This document shows, one piece after another, positions 1 through 10,299 of a DNA stretch of 64,000 nt. Within the stretch, counting starts at the first letter, position 1. Each line of letters starts with the position of its first letter. The position numbers and the translations under genes were made by a program. A model generated the notes under the pieces. That model worked only from the letters and a program-made list of their open reading frames with translations. It was not told the origin of the DNA and ran no database searches. Origin of the DNA: Talaromyces rugulosus (taxonomy: Eukaryota; Ascomycota; Eurotiomycetes; Eurotiales; Trichocomaceae). The stretch spans positions 5,456,001-5,520,000 of the forward strand of contig NC_049561.1 of assembly GCF_013368755.1 (NCBI RefSeq), given 5' to 3'.

Positions 1-422
1 TTATAAAATTCATGACACTCTTGGTGCAGCTTTAGCAAAAAACGTCGCAAGCGTGTGAGACATGTATAATTGATGTTTCTAAATCAACGAGAATTAGCAT
101 GTCTCTAGTTCGATGAAACTTAGGTATTAACACAAATTGAAAACATACCTGTGTTCTTGTTTAAGTATTTGTTATTTCTAATTCTAGCTCATTTAATTGG
201 ATGGACTGGAGGCTCACTTTTTTTTTATAGTTTTAAATTTCGGCCGGCTGCTAATAAAAAATAGGTATGGCTAGGTCTATAAGATAAAAGGATTGTAGGT
301 TTGGAAAGAATAATACCTTTGTTAATTAGTGTCCTATATATTACTCTATTATAAATTTAATTATTTATATGAACTTTATGCTGAAGAGGAAATTATTAAT
401 ATTAGAGCTCTAGTTAACTAAC
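1..422. other. AT-rich non-coding flank left of the transposon nest
   Basis: I see no gene, no long open frame and no recognisable repeat here. The stretch is AT-rich and ends at a TA dinucleotide (423-424) that is the left target duplication of the DNA transposon. It may itself be mutated repeat DNA, but nothing in it aligns by eye with the elements to the right. Confidence 0.6.
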
Positions 423-424
423 TA

Positions 425-488
425 TAACGTAATCCACCACCGAACGGATCACACCCCCGAGCGGATCACTCATCTCCGAACGCGTCAA
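425..488 (+). repeat. Left terminal inverted repeat of the Fot1/pogo-like transposon (64 bp)
   Basis: It begins TAACGTAATCC and is the exact reverse complement of 27539-27602. It is preceded by the TA duplication at 423-424. Inside are two variants of a CGA(A/G)CGGATCAC motif. It is GC-rich and apparently free of RIP mutations, unlike the element body. Confidence 0.95.
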
Positions 489-521
489 TTTCATTATTTT
501 GATCTCATTCAACGCGCCACT

Positions 522-679
522 ATGCCTCCAATTCGCACAGAAAATCAAAGAAAATTAATTAAACAAGAAGGTAGGTTATTACTTACAATTTCTAATTTTT
601 AGAATCAAAAAATCTTGTCTATTCGTCAAGCAGTATATATTTATAATGTATTATACACAACTCTCTCGTACCACCTTTA
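522..679 (+). pseudogene. Pogo-type transposase relic, N-terminal helix-turn-helix part
   Basis: The ATG at 522 starts MPPIRTENQRKLI, the typical beginning of fungal pogo transposases. After an in-frame TAG the frame continues with an IRQA-type helix-turn-helix segment (SIRQAVYIYNVLYTTL). The reading frame is then cut by the LTR element inserted after CTTTA (675-679). The rest of the gene resumes at 25965. The stop codons fit C-to-T changes at CAA or CAG. Confidence 0.85.
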
Positions 680-953
680 TGTGACGGCTGAGCCTGAGGC
701 TATCCCTAAGGGTAGGAGCGGCCTCGTGGCCGGATGGGAGGCCTCAGGCAGGAAGGGCATCAACCCTAACCCGCGGTGCCAGATCTGGGGATAGCCTCAC
801 CCCAGGGCCATAAGGGGTCAAGCTGGTTATCTAAGCACATAAGATAAAACCTTTCTACAGGTCCTAGTAGTTAGATTCCTTTCCCATACTTGTTATTTTA
901 AAGAATCGCACCCCTAGATAGGAATTGAATATCTTTGGAAAAGACACATCATA
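680..953 (+). repeat. 5' LTR of degraded family A copy (274 bp)
   Basis: Matches the intact LTR 4579-4852 in length. The outer part (680 to about 800) differs from it by one transition, while the inner part carries many C-to-T and G-to-A changes. The terminal CACA has become CATA. Confidence 0.93.
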
Positions 954-1174
954 TTATAATAAGTATTACTACACTTTATCTTTATCTTTCTTATAACTAG
1001 CACAGCTAGTACTTAGCTACAGTCAGCACTTTAGTTAAAGATAGACTTTTCTTTATTTTAACCTCTTTGTATTTAACACAGTCTATACAGCCACAACAAA
1101 CACCTTGTTAGTATTTTAACTCTAAATCTTTATTTATCTTTATTTAAAACCTAGAAATCTTATAAGCTAATATA

Positions 1175-2383
1175 ATAGTAAGATTAAATATTATTAATAG
1201 ACATCAGCATGGCAAGAGCGTTAGTAATAATGATATAGAAGAGCCTAGTCGCTATTTAACTATTAACCTTGAAGAACTAAAGCTTAGAGATGTTCCTAAG
1301 GGACTATTTAATAAAGATGAATTCTTTAAGCTTTATAGAAGCAACTCTAGAAGTCTATTTAAAGGTTTATTCCAACATCTCTCTATATAGAAGAAATAAC
1401 TAGAAGAGGCTCTTATTAAGTCTAGCAATAACAACACAAAGGAAATCAACTCTATAAGAAAAGAGATTTAGAATCTTAAGAATAACCTAGCCAACTATTA
1501 CTAGGCTATATCTGAACTAATTATAGAGTATAATACTGTAATTACCAATATCTCTCTAGCCAGGAGAGACCACAAGAAAAAGACTATCAAGCTACTAAAT
1601 AGCTAGTTATTATTAGATGAAATTGATCCTAAGTATAAATTATAGGAGATTAACATCAAGAACAAGTTGGAAATCAACACTAACTATTATCTAACAGCCT
1701 TGGCCTGTATAGTATATATGAAGAAAATATATAAGAAAGAAGCAGTCAACTATTTGCTTTCATAATTCTAAAAAGACTTAACATAATGTTACTAGGATAT
1801 CAGTAATATCTTTGAGTATCTAAGAACAATCTACATAGATAAGAACCACATAATCAATATAAAAATAGAACTTCATCACCTAGTAATAAGAGATTCAAAG
1901 TTTTAGATCTTTTTGTTAAAATTCATGCTTCTTGTCTAGGAAGCTGGCCTTGCCCTATTAAAATAGAAAAAAGAACTCTATTATAAACTTTTATTTAATA
2001 TGCAGTGTGCTATAATTAAGAAAAGCACCAACCTAATGGTATTATATTAAATCTTTGTATAAAAATGCTACACTACTACCAATCACCTTAAGCAGATCGC
2101 TGAAGGAGAATAATATATCTATAGCTATAGAATTAGGAGCAGTAAAAGCCACAGCTAGAAAAGCCACCAGTTGAATATCTCTAGAAAATTAAAGTTAAAG
2201 AATAAAGCCCCTCAACCGCAGCTCTTCTAAGAAGAAAAGAAGAAGCTAATAAATAAGAATAAGTACTTTAATTACAAACTAAGCAGTCACCATACTGACA
2301 AGTGTCTTTTTAAGAAAAAAGCTCCAGATCTAAAGGCCTCAGAGAATGATATAGGTAAGGAGTTAGAAAATATCTATATTTAA
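1175..2383 (+). pseudogene. Family A gag relic
   Basis: Collinear with the intact gag at 5074-6282 without visible insertions or deletions. The start codon has changed from ATG to ATA (1175-1177) and many CAG, CAA and TGG codons have become stops. It cannot make Gag. Confidence 0.92.
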
Positions 2384-2427
2384 GAGAAGTCTTCTTCTTA
2401 GGCGTATTAAGTATAGATAATAAAGCT

Positions 2428-4578
2428 TTAGATCTCTTATAGCTAATAAGAAGAAAAAAGAATAATATAACTATATCTATTTAGCTAGCTAAGAATGGAT
2501 ATTTAATTTATACTAAAGCTTTAGCTAATACTAGAGCCAATAGATTTATCTTTTTAGATGTATTTTTAGCAGAGAAGCTTGTACGACATTTTTAGATATA
2601 CACAGTATCCATTTCTGAACCCTATAGGATGAGAGGGTATAATAAGAAAACAATAGAACCAGTCACGTACCTTATAATCTTAACACTAATTATTAATAGC
2701 CAGATGCAGCAGTATCTACCCTTTCTCTTAGTACAACTAGGCTATTACAATATCATTTTAGATCGTATATAGCTAAAAAAGTATAATATATTAATAGATT
2801 ATAGAAACCATCGCCTTTTATAGTTAAAAAATATGTCTCTTAAAAATCAAATAGAGAGAGAGTAGTTTATCTATATATTAAAGATAATACTAAGAAGAAA
2901 TAGATTAGTCAATTTCAAGCACTAAGCTGATATAGAACGTTAAGATTAATTAATAAAAGAACCTGTTCTACTTCTATAATCAGAATCTTAAAGGAAAGCG
3001 CCTATAGTTATAAAAAGAATATAAAGGATATAATCAAAGATAGAACTATAGAAAATAGAGAAAGTTTTATAATTAAAGAATATTATAGGACCTTTTAACA
3101 GTACTAAGAAAGTATTATCAGTTATTAGTCTAATAAGAAACCTATATCGCCAACACTTAGAAAGAAGGATGTATAGAATAGATATAATAATTATTAGAGC
3201 TGCCAGATTTTATTATTATATAAAAAGTAAGACTATAGATGTCTTTATAATTAGTTTTTATAAGATAAAGTAGATACTAGAAACTAAGAAGAAAAGAATA
3301 GCTAAGTTAACTAAAAATAAGGAGATTAAGTAATAGCTATTAGATTAGTATTATAAGTTTATTAATATCTTCTTAAAGATCTATTTAAACGAGTTACTAA
3401 TTCATTAGAAGTATAACCATAAGATTAAGTTGAATTAAGATCTAAAGTTAGGTTATAATCCTTTATATCAAATATCAAAAAAACAGCTCTAAACAGCCTA
3501 AGACTATATTATTAATAACCTAGATAAAGAATTTATCATCCCTAATAATATATTATTCGTGTCTCTAATCCTCATAGCTAAGAAAGCCAATGGCAGATTC
3601 TATTTCTATATTGATTACCGCAAGCTGAATACTTTAACTAGAAAAGACCAATATCTACTACTACTTATTAAAGAAATCTTTAAGCACTTAAATAAGGCAA
3701 AGATCTTCACTAAACTAGATATTAGATAGGGGTTCCACTAAATCTAAATGCACCTAGACTTCACAGATCTGACCATCTTCTGTTGTCAGTATAGCACTTT
3801 TAAGTATGAGATAATGCTATTTAGCCTCACCAATAGACCAGTAATATTTTAATAACTAATCAATAATATCTTTATAGACTATCTTGACCAGTTTGTGATT
3901 ATATTTATTAACAATCTATTAATATATAGTAAGAATAAGCTAGAGTATAAGATACATATGCGATAGGTATTGGAGAGACTCCAAGAGACAGGACTACAAG
4001 CTAGTATCAAAAAATACAAGTTCTATATTATATCAACCAAGTATCTAAGCTTTATCATTATCTTAGAAAAGATAAAGATTGATCTAACAAAAATTAAGGT
4101 TATCCTTTCCTGGAAAATACTAATAACAGTTTTAAAAATATAGTCATTCCTTAGTTTCTACAACTTCTATTAAAAGTTTATAAAGGTCTATAGCTAAACT
4201 ATAAGGCTATTATATTACCTCACTTAAACTAATATTCCATTTATATAGAGTAAAAAATACGAAGAAGTATTTAAAAGTCTGAAAAAGAAATTATTAAAAG
4301 CCTTAATATTAGCCTATTATAATCCTAATCACCAAACCTACATAGAAATAGACACGTCAAACAGAGTAATGGCTGTAGTCCTATCTCAACTATATAAAGA
4401 TAAGAAATAGTATCCAGTCGCATATTACTCTACATCAATAATCTCAGCTAAGTATAATTATAACATCTATAACAAGGAACTACTAGCAGTAATAAAGGCT
4501 CTAAAAAAATAGAAGTCTAAATTGATCAGACTAAGAGGACAGGAGTCCTTTAATATTCTATTAGATTACTAGACTCTT
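2428..4578 (+). pseudogene. Family A pol relic, segment 1 (protease, RT, part of RNase H)
   Basis: Collinear with intact pol 6327-8477. Protease, reverse transcriptase and the start of RNase H can be followed through stop codons. The segment ends at CTCTT (4574-4578), where the intact family A copy inserted. Confidence 0.92.
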
Positions 4579-4852
4579 TGTGACGGCTGAGCCTGAGGCT
4601 ATCCCCAAGGGTAGGAGCGGCCTCGTGGCCGGATGGGAGGCCTCAGGCAGGAAGGGCATCAACCCTAACCCGCGGTGCCAGATCTGGGGATAGCCTCACC
4701 CCGGGGCCATAAGGGGTCAAGCTGGTTACCTAAGCACACAAGATAAAACCTTCCCGCAGGTCCTGGTAGTTAGATTCCTTTCCCATGCTTGTTGTTTTAG
4801 AGAATCGCACCCCTAGATAGGAATCGAATATCTTTGGAAAAGGCACGTCACA
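4579..4852 (+). repeat. 5' LTR of intact family A copy
   Basis: TG...CA-bounded, 274 bp, identical by eye to 10300-10573. A 12-bp inverted repeat, GAGGCTATCCCC at 4595-4606 and GGGGATAGCCTC at 4686-4697, encloses further small hairpins. Confidence 0.96.
4741..4795 (+). promoter_or_regulatory. Probable LTR promoter and start of the R region, family A
   Basis: A TATA-like AGATAAAAC (4741-4749) lies about 40 nt before ATGCTTGTTGT (4785-4795). The latter is the exact complement of the primer-binding site at 4855-4865. In Tf1-type elements that segment is the first 11 nt of the transcript, so transcription probably starts at or near 4785. This is inference from sequence only. Confidence 0.5.
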
Positions 4853-4854
4853 TT

Positions 4855-4865
4855 ACAACAAGCAT
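4855..4865 (+). other. Self-complementary primer-binding site, family A
   Basis: ACAACAAGCAT lies two bases after the 5' LTR and is perfectly complementary over 11 nt to 4785-4795 inside the LTR. There is no TGG, the usual start of a tRNA-primed site. This fits self-priming as known for S. pombe Tf1. The degraded copy has the same site with C-to-T changes (near 955-965). Confidence 0.75.
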
Positions 4866-5073
4866 CGCTACACTTTATCTTTGTCTTTCTCACGACTAGC
4901 ACAGCCAGCACTCAGCTGCAGTCAGCGCTCTGGTCGGGGGTAGACTTTTCTTTATCTCAACCTCTTTGTGTTCAGCACGGTCCGTACAGCCACGACAAAC
5001 GCCTTGTCAGCGCTCTGACCCTGAACCTTCATTTACCTTCATTCGAAACCTGGAAATCTTGTGAGCCAGCACG

Positions 5074-6282
5074 ATGGCAAGACCAAGTACCGCTGACGGA
5101 CGTCAGCATGGCGAGAGCGCCAGCAACGACGATGTGGGAGAGCCCAGTCGCCGCTTGACCGTTAACCTCGAAGAACTGAAGCTTGGAGATGTTCCTGAGG
5201 GACCACTCAATAAGGATGAATTCCTTGAGCTTTGCAGAAGCGACCCTGGAGGCCTGTTTGAAGGTTTATTCCAACACCTCTCCATGCAGGAGAAACGACT
5301 AGAAGAGGCTCTCGCTGAGTCTAGCAACAACGACACAGAGGAAATCGACTCTATGAGAGAGGAGATTCAGAACCTCAAGAGCAACCTGGCCGACCATCGC
5401 CAGGCCATGTCCGAACTGATCACGGAGCGTGATGCCGCAATCGCCAATACCTCTCCAGCCGGGGGAGACCACAAGAAGAAGACCACCAAGCTGCCAGATG
5501 GCCAGCTGCTATCGGATGGAATCGATCCCAAGTACGAATCATGGGAGATCGACGTCGAGAACAAGTTGGAAGCCAACGCCGACCATTACCCAACAGCCCT
5601 GGCCCGTATGGCGTACGTGAAGGGGATGTGTAAGGGAGAAGCGGCCAACCACTTGCTCCCACGATTCCGGAAGGACTCAGCACAACGTTACCAGGATGTC
5701 GGTGACATCTTCGAGCATCTGAGAACAATCTACATGGACGAGAACCGCGTGATCAATGCGAAGATGGAACTCCGTCGCCTAGCAATGAGAGATTCGAAGT
5801 TTCAGATCTTTTTGTCGAAATTCACGCTTCTTGCCCAGGAAGCTGGCCTCGCCCTATCAGAATGGAAGGAGGAACTCTACCACAAACTCTCGTTCGACAT
5901 GCAGCGCGCCATGATCAAGGAAAGCACCGACCCAATGGTGTCGTACCAGACCTTTGTACAAGGATGCCACACTACTGCCAACCGCCTCGAGCAGATCGCT
6001 GAAGGGGAACGACGCGCCCGCAGCCGTGGGATTGGGAGCAGCAAAGGCCACAGCCAGGGAGGCCACCAGTCGAATACCTCCGGAGGATCGAAGCCGAAGA
6101 ATGAAGCCCCTCAACCGCAGCTCTCCTGGGAAGAAAAGAAGAAGCTAATGAGCGAGGACAAGTGCTTCAATTGCAAACTGAGCGGTCACCGTGCTGACAA
6201 GTGCCCCCTCAAGAAGAAGGCTCCGGATCTGAAGGCCTTGGAGGATGACGCAGGCAAGGAGTCGGAAAACGCCCACGCCTAG
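5074..6282 (+). CDS. gag: Gag polyprotein, family A retrotransposon
   Basis: 402 residues, the structural protein of the virus-like particle. The N-terminal part is acidic and contains a predicted coiled coil (about residues 70-125). A retrotransposon-gag-type helical region occupies about 140-310, followed by a basic Gly/Ser-rich linker. A single CCHC zinc knuckle (CFNCKLSGHRADKC, residues 364-377) marks the RNA-binding nucleocapsid end. The ATG at 5074 is the first in a 221-nt leader after the 5' LTR, and its equivalent is mutated to ATA in the degraded copy. The frame overlaps the pol frame by about 33 nt at its 3' end. The gene is intact. Confidence 0.93.
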   Translation: MARPSTADGRQHGESASNDDVGEPSRRLTVNLEELKLGDVPEGPLNKDEFLELCRSDPGGLFEGLFQHLSMQEKRLEEALAESSNNDTEEIDSMREEIQNLKSNLADHRQAMSELITERDAAIANTSPAGGDHKKKTTKLPDGQLLSDGIDPKYESWEIDVENKLEANADHYPTALARMAYVKGMCKGEAANHLLPRFRKDSAQRYQDVGDIFEHLRTIYMDENRVINAKMELRRLAMRDSKFQIFLSKFTLLAQEAGLALSEWKEELYHKLSFDMQRAMIKESTDPMVSYQTFVQGCHTTANRLEQIAEGERRARSRGIGSSKGHSQGGHQSNTSGGSKPKNEAPQPQLSWEEKKKLMSEDKCFNCKLSGHRADKCPLKKKAPDLKALEDDAGKESENAHA

Positions 6283-9200
6283 GAGAAGTCTCCTTCTTAG
6301 GCGCATCAAGTACGGACAACGAAGCTTTGGATCTCTCACAGCTGATGGGGAGAGAGAAGGATAGCATGACTGTATCTATTCAGCTAGCTAAGAATGGATA
6401 TTCAATTTGCACCAAAGCTTTGGCCGATACTGGAGCCAACGGATTTGCCTTTTTAGATGTATTTTTAGCGGAGAAGCTTGCACGACACTTTCAGACATAC
6501 ACAGTACCCGTTTCTGAACCCTGTGGGGTGAGAGGGTATGATGGGAAGACAGTGGAACCGGTCACGCACCTCATGATCTTAACACTGGTTGTTGATGGCC
6601 GGATGCAGCGGCATCTACCCTTTCTCTTAGTGCGACTAGGCCGTCACGATGTCATTTTGGGTCGTATGTGGCTGGAGAAGTACAATGTGTTGGTGGATTG
6701 CAGAAACCGTCGCCTTTTATGGCCGGAGGATGTGTCTCTCAAAGATCAAATGGAGAGAGAGCAGTTCATCCGCATGCCAAAGACAATACTAAGGAGAAAT
6801 GGACCAGTCAATCTCGAGCACCAAGCTGATATGGAGCGCCGAGATCGGTTGATGGAAGAACCTGTCCCACTCCTACAACCAGAACCCCAAAGGAAAGCGC
6901 CTGCAGTTACAGGAAGAACGCAAAGGACGCAATCAAGGATGGAACTGCAGAAAATGGAGAAAGCCTTACGATCAGAGAACGCCACAGGACCCTTTGGCAG
7001 TACCAAGGAAGCGTCACCAGTTGTCAGTCCGACGAGAAACCCACATCGCCAACGCTCAGAAAGAAGGACGTATGGAATGGACATAGCAATCATCGGAGCT
7101 GCCGGATTCCATCGTTGTGTGAAAAGCAAGACTACAGATGTCTTCATGACTAGTCTTTGCGAGATAGAGCAGGCGCTGGAAACTGAGAAGGAAAGAACGG
7201 CCAAGTCGACTGAAAGCGAGGAGATCAAGCAGCAGCTGCCGGATCAGTATCGCGAGTTCGCCGACGTCTTCTCGAAGATCCGCTCAGACGAGTTGCCAGT
7301 TCACCAGAAGTATGACCACAAGATCGAGTTGAATCAGGACCTAGAGTTGGGTTATAGTCCTTTATATCGAATGTCAGAGGAACAGCTCCAAGCAGCCCGA
7401 GACTATATTATTGATAACCTGGATAAAGGATTTATCGTCCCTAGCAATGCACCATTCGCGTCTCCAATCCTCATGGCCAAGAAAGCCGATGGCGGATTCC
7501 GCTTCTGTGTTGATTACCGCAAGCTGAACGCTTTGACCAGAAAGGACCGATATCCACTGCCACTTATCGAGGAAGTCTTTGAGCGCTTGAGTAAGGCAAA
7601 GATCTTCACTAAGCTGGACATTAGGCAGGGGTTCCACCGAATCCGAATGCACCCAGACTCCACAGATCTGACCACCTTCCGTTGTCGGTATGGCACTTTT
7701 AAGTATGAGGTAATGCCGTTTGGCCTCACCAATGGACCAGCGACGTTTCAACGACTGATCAACGATATCTTCATGGACTACCTTGACCAGTTCGTGATTG
7801 CGTTCATCGACGATCTATTGATATACAGCGAGAACGAGCTAGAGCATGAGATGCATGTGCGACAGGTGTTGGAGAGACTCCGAGAGGCAGGACTGCAAGC
7901 CAGTATCAAAAAATGCGAGTTCCATGTCACATCGACCAAGTATCTGGGCTTTATCATTACCTCAGAGGGGATAGAGGTCGACCCAGCAAAGATTGAGGTT
8001 ATCCTTTCCTGGAAGACGCCAATGACAGTTTTGGGAGTACAGTCATTCCTTGGTTTCTGCAACTTCTATCGGAAGTTCATAAAGGCCTACAGCCGAACTG
8101 CAAGGCCATTGCATTACCTCACTCGAACTGACGTTCCATTTATATGGAGTAAGGAGTGCGAAGAAGCATTTGAAAGTCTGAAAAAGAAATTATCGGAGGC
8201 CCCGGTGCTAGCCCATTACGACCCCAATCGCCAAACCCGCGTGGAAACGGACGCGTCAGACGGAGTAGTGGCCGCAGTCCTATCTCAACTGTGTGAGGAT
8301 GAGGAATGGCATCCGGTCGCGTACTACTCCGCATCGATGACCCCAGCCGAGCATAATTACGACATCCATGACAAGGAACTACTGGCAGTAATAAAGGCTC
8401 TGAGGGAATGGAAGTCCGAATTGGTCGGACTGAGAGGACAGGAGTCCTTTGATGTCCTATCGGATCACCGGGCTCTTGAGTACTTTATGACTACCAAAGC
8501 TCTGAACGCCCGACAAGCCCGATGGTGCGAGTTCTTGGAGGAATACCACTTTGTACTCAGATACCGACCAGGAAAAGCGAATGTATTGGCGGACACCCTC
8601 ACCCGGAGAGAAGATGAAAAGGCGAAAAACCTCGACCACCGGAACCGAACGCTACTGCCGCGGCATAAAATCGACGATAAGATCGCACTTGAGATGGCAT
8701 ATGCAGAACTGGTCACCCTAACTGCAGAGGATGATATTGTCACCAAGGTGTTGGCGGCCAACGAGGAATATGTGGCCGAGAAAGGTGCCGAAGTCTTACT
8801 CTCAGGGAAAGGGGAGAGCCATAGGGTGATTGAAGGACGACTTTTCTTTAATGAACGACTCTATGTTCCCAAGAAGGACGATTTACGAGCACGACTGCTA
8901 GACGAAGTACATCGACAACCCGCAACAGCGCACCCAGGACGTACAAAGATGCTGAAGCTAGTCCGAGAACGGTTCTACTGGGAGGCATGGAGCAATGATG
9001 TGAACCGGTATGTGGACAATTGCAAGACATGCAAGAGGACGAACACGCGCAGGGACAGGGCCCCTGGACTCCTCCAACCGTTACCTATCCCAGTACGACC
9101 TTGGCAGCATTTGTCGATGGACTTCATGGAGCTGCCCCAGGACAAACGGGGATTCGATAACGTTTTTGTCACCGTCGACCGCTTGACCAAAAGACCGGTC

Positions 9201-10271
9201 TCCATACCGTGCCACAAGGGGGTGACAGCTAGAGACATGGCAAAGTTATGGATTCGGTATATCTTCCCGTGGACAGGCCTGCCAGACAGCATTGTATCAG
9301 ACCGAGGAGGCCAGTTCATCTCTGAGTTCTGGGGAGAGGCGTGCCGAATCCTTCACATCAAGGTAAAGCTGTCGACAGCACGGCATGCCCAGACAGATGG
9401 ACAAACAGAGATAGCGAATCAGTATCTTCAGCAGCGGCTGCGGCCATATGTTAACTTTGCAATGGACGACTGGTCGGAGTACCTACCAATCATCGACTTT
9501 GCAGCTGCGTCACTGCCACAGGAATCTACAGGGATGTCCCCATTTGAGATAGAAAAAGGTTATGCTCCTCGGATGTCGTTTGATTGGGCGCCACCAACGC
9601 CGCCTAGAAGCTACACACTGAACGAGAAGGAAGCCCGAGCATGGGTACAGCGTTTAGAGCGCATATGGGACCACGCCCGCAATAATATTGCGGAAGCACA
9701 AGGCAGACAGCAACGGCAAGCGAACAAGCGCAGACGGGAGATAGACTTCGGAGTTGGTGACCACGTCTACGTCAGTAACGAAGGATGGGATACAGGACGA
9801 CCAGGCAGGAAGCTGGGCCATCAGTCCGAAGGGCCATACAAGATACTGCGTAAGATAGGACATGCCTTTGAATTGGATTTGCCGCAGGGCGTACGAGTGC
9901 ACCGTATCTTTTCCCCGGACAAGCTCCGCCGCGCCGCTTCGACCGAGCCCCTCGCTGGTCAACTGGAGGAGGAATGTCCTGAGCTCCAGGTCAACGGAAA
10001 TTCGGAATGGGAAGTCGACAGGATCCTGGACTCCCGGATGCGCTGGAAGAAGCTGTGCTATCGAGTAAGCTGGCTAGGCAGGGACCCAGATCCAGTATGG
10101 TATCCAGCAGGGTACTTTTCGAACGCTCCACTGGCGCTGAAATCGTTCCATGATGCCAACCCCGAGAAGCCAGGTCCGCCGCGCCGGTTGGATGCGTGGA
10201 TGAAAGCCATGGAGGAGGATCGATTTGTTGAAGAGCATGCAGATGATGACAGACCGGCAACCAACGCTTGA
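6249..10271 (+). CDS. pol: Pol polyprotein (protease, RT, RNase H, integrase, chromodomain-like), family A
   Basis: The frame opens at 6249 and has no ATG before 6342, so translation as a Gag-Pol fusion by -1 frameshift is likely. Counting from 6327 there are 1314 residues. The aspartic protease has ADTGAN (Asp34) and a VILGRMWL flap-side motif. Reverse transcriptase spans about 330-560 with catalytic FIDD near 493. RNase H starts with ETDAS near 640 and contains DIHDKELLA. Integrase has an HHCC zinc-binding region (about 862-900) and a DDE core with Asp near 932, Asp near 992 and Glu near 1028. The C-terminal tail (about 1228-1285) resembles a chromodomain. All catalytic residues are present and the frame is intact. 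Confidence 0.93.
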   Translation, partial: RRQGVGKRPRLGEVSFLGASSTDNEALDLSQLMGREKDSMTVSIQLAKNGYSICTKALADTGANGFAFLDVFLAEKLARHFQTYTVPVSEPCGVRGYDGKTVEPVTHLMILTLVVDGRMQRHLPFLLVRLGRHDVILGRMWLEKYNVLVDCRNRRLLWPEDVSLKDQMEREQFIRMPKTILRRNGPVNLEHQADMERRDRLMEEPVPLLQPEPQRKAPAVTGRTQRTQSRMELQKMEKALRSENATGPFGSTKEASPVVSPTRNPHRQRSERRTYGMDIAIIGAAGFHRCVKSKTTDVFMTSLCEIEQALETEKERTAKSTESEEIKQQLPDQYREFADVFSKIRSDELPVHQKYDHKIELNQDLELGYSPLYRMSEEQLQAARDYIIDNLDKGFIVPSNAPFASPILMAKKADGGFRFCVDYRKLNALTRKDRYPLPLIEEVFERLSKAKIFTKLDIRQGFHRIRMHPDSTDLTTFRCRYGTFKYEVMPFGLTNGPATFQRLINDIFMDYLDQFVIAFIDDLLIYSENELEHEMHVRQVLERLREAGLQASIKKCEFHVTSTKYLGFIITSEGIEVDPAKIEVILSWKTPMTVLGVQSFLGFCNFYRKFIKAYSRTARPLHYLTRTDVPFIWSKECEEAFESLKKKLSEAPVLAHYDPNRQTRVETDASDGVVAAVLSQLCEDEEWHPVAYYSASMTPAEHNYDIHDKELLAVIKALREWKSELVGLRGQESFDVLSDHRALEYFMTTKALNARQARWCEFLEEYHFVLRYRPGKANVLADTLTRREDEKAKNLDHRNRTLLPRHKIDDKIALEMAYAELVTLTAEDDIVTKVLAANEEYVAEKGAEVLLSGKGESHRVIEGRLFFNERLYVPKKDDLRARLLDEVHRQPATAHPGRTKMLKLVRERFYWEAWSNDVNRYVDNCKTCKRTNTRRDRAPGLLQPLPIPVRPWQHLSMDFMELPQDKRGFDNVFVTVDRLTKRPVSIPCHKGVTARDMAKLWIRYIFPWTGLPDSIVSDRGGQFISEFWGEACRILHIKVKLSTARHAQTDGQTEIANQYLQQRLRPYVNFAMDDWSEYLPIIDFAAASLPQESTGMSPFEIEKGYAPRMSFDWAPPTPPRSYTLNEKEARAWVQRLERIWDHARNNIAEAQGRQQRQANKRRREIDFGVGDHVYVSNEGWDTGRPGRKLGHQSEGPYKILRKIGHAFELDLPQGVRVHRIFSPDKLRRAASTEPLAGQLEEECPELQVNGNSEWEVDRILDSRMRWKKLCYRVSWLGRDPDPVWYPAGYFSNAPLALKSFHDANPEKPGPPRRLDAWMKAMEEDRFVEEHADDDRPATNA
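6264..6303 (+). promoter_or_regulatory. Candidate -1 ribosomal frameshift signal between gag and pol
   Basis: The pol frame is -1 relative to gag and is open from 6249, so it overlaps the end of gag (stop 6280-6282). Inside the overlap is GGAAAAC (6264-6270), read G GAA AAC in the gag frame. It is followed by a 5-nt spacer and a hairpin whose arms CGCCTAGGAG and TTCTTAGGCG (6276-6303) pair over about 10 positions with two G-U pairs. A heptamer, short spacer and stem is the usual layout of -1 frameshift sites. The heptamer is not a perfect X XXY YYZ, so this is a good candidate, not proof. Confidence 0.6.
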
Positions 10272-10286
10272 GGGCAAGCGTTTCCG

Positions 10287-10296
10287 AAGGGGGGGG
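10287..10296 (+). other. Polypurine tract, family A
   Basis: AAGGGGGGGG lies three bases before the 3' LTR at 10300. This is the normal place for the plus-strand primer of an LTR element. Confidence 0.85.
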
Positions 10297-10299
10297 TGA

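Noticed and set aside
6746..7228. Long minus-strand open frame across family A pol.
   Set aside because: Shadow of pol in an antisense frame, with no motif; the same frame is broken in the degraded copy.
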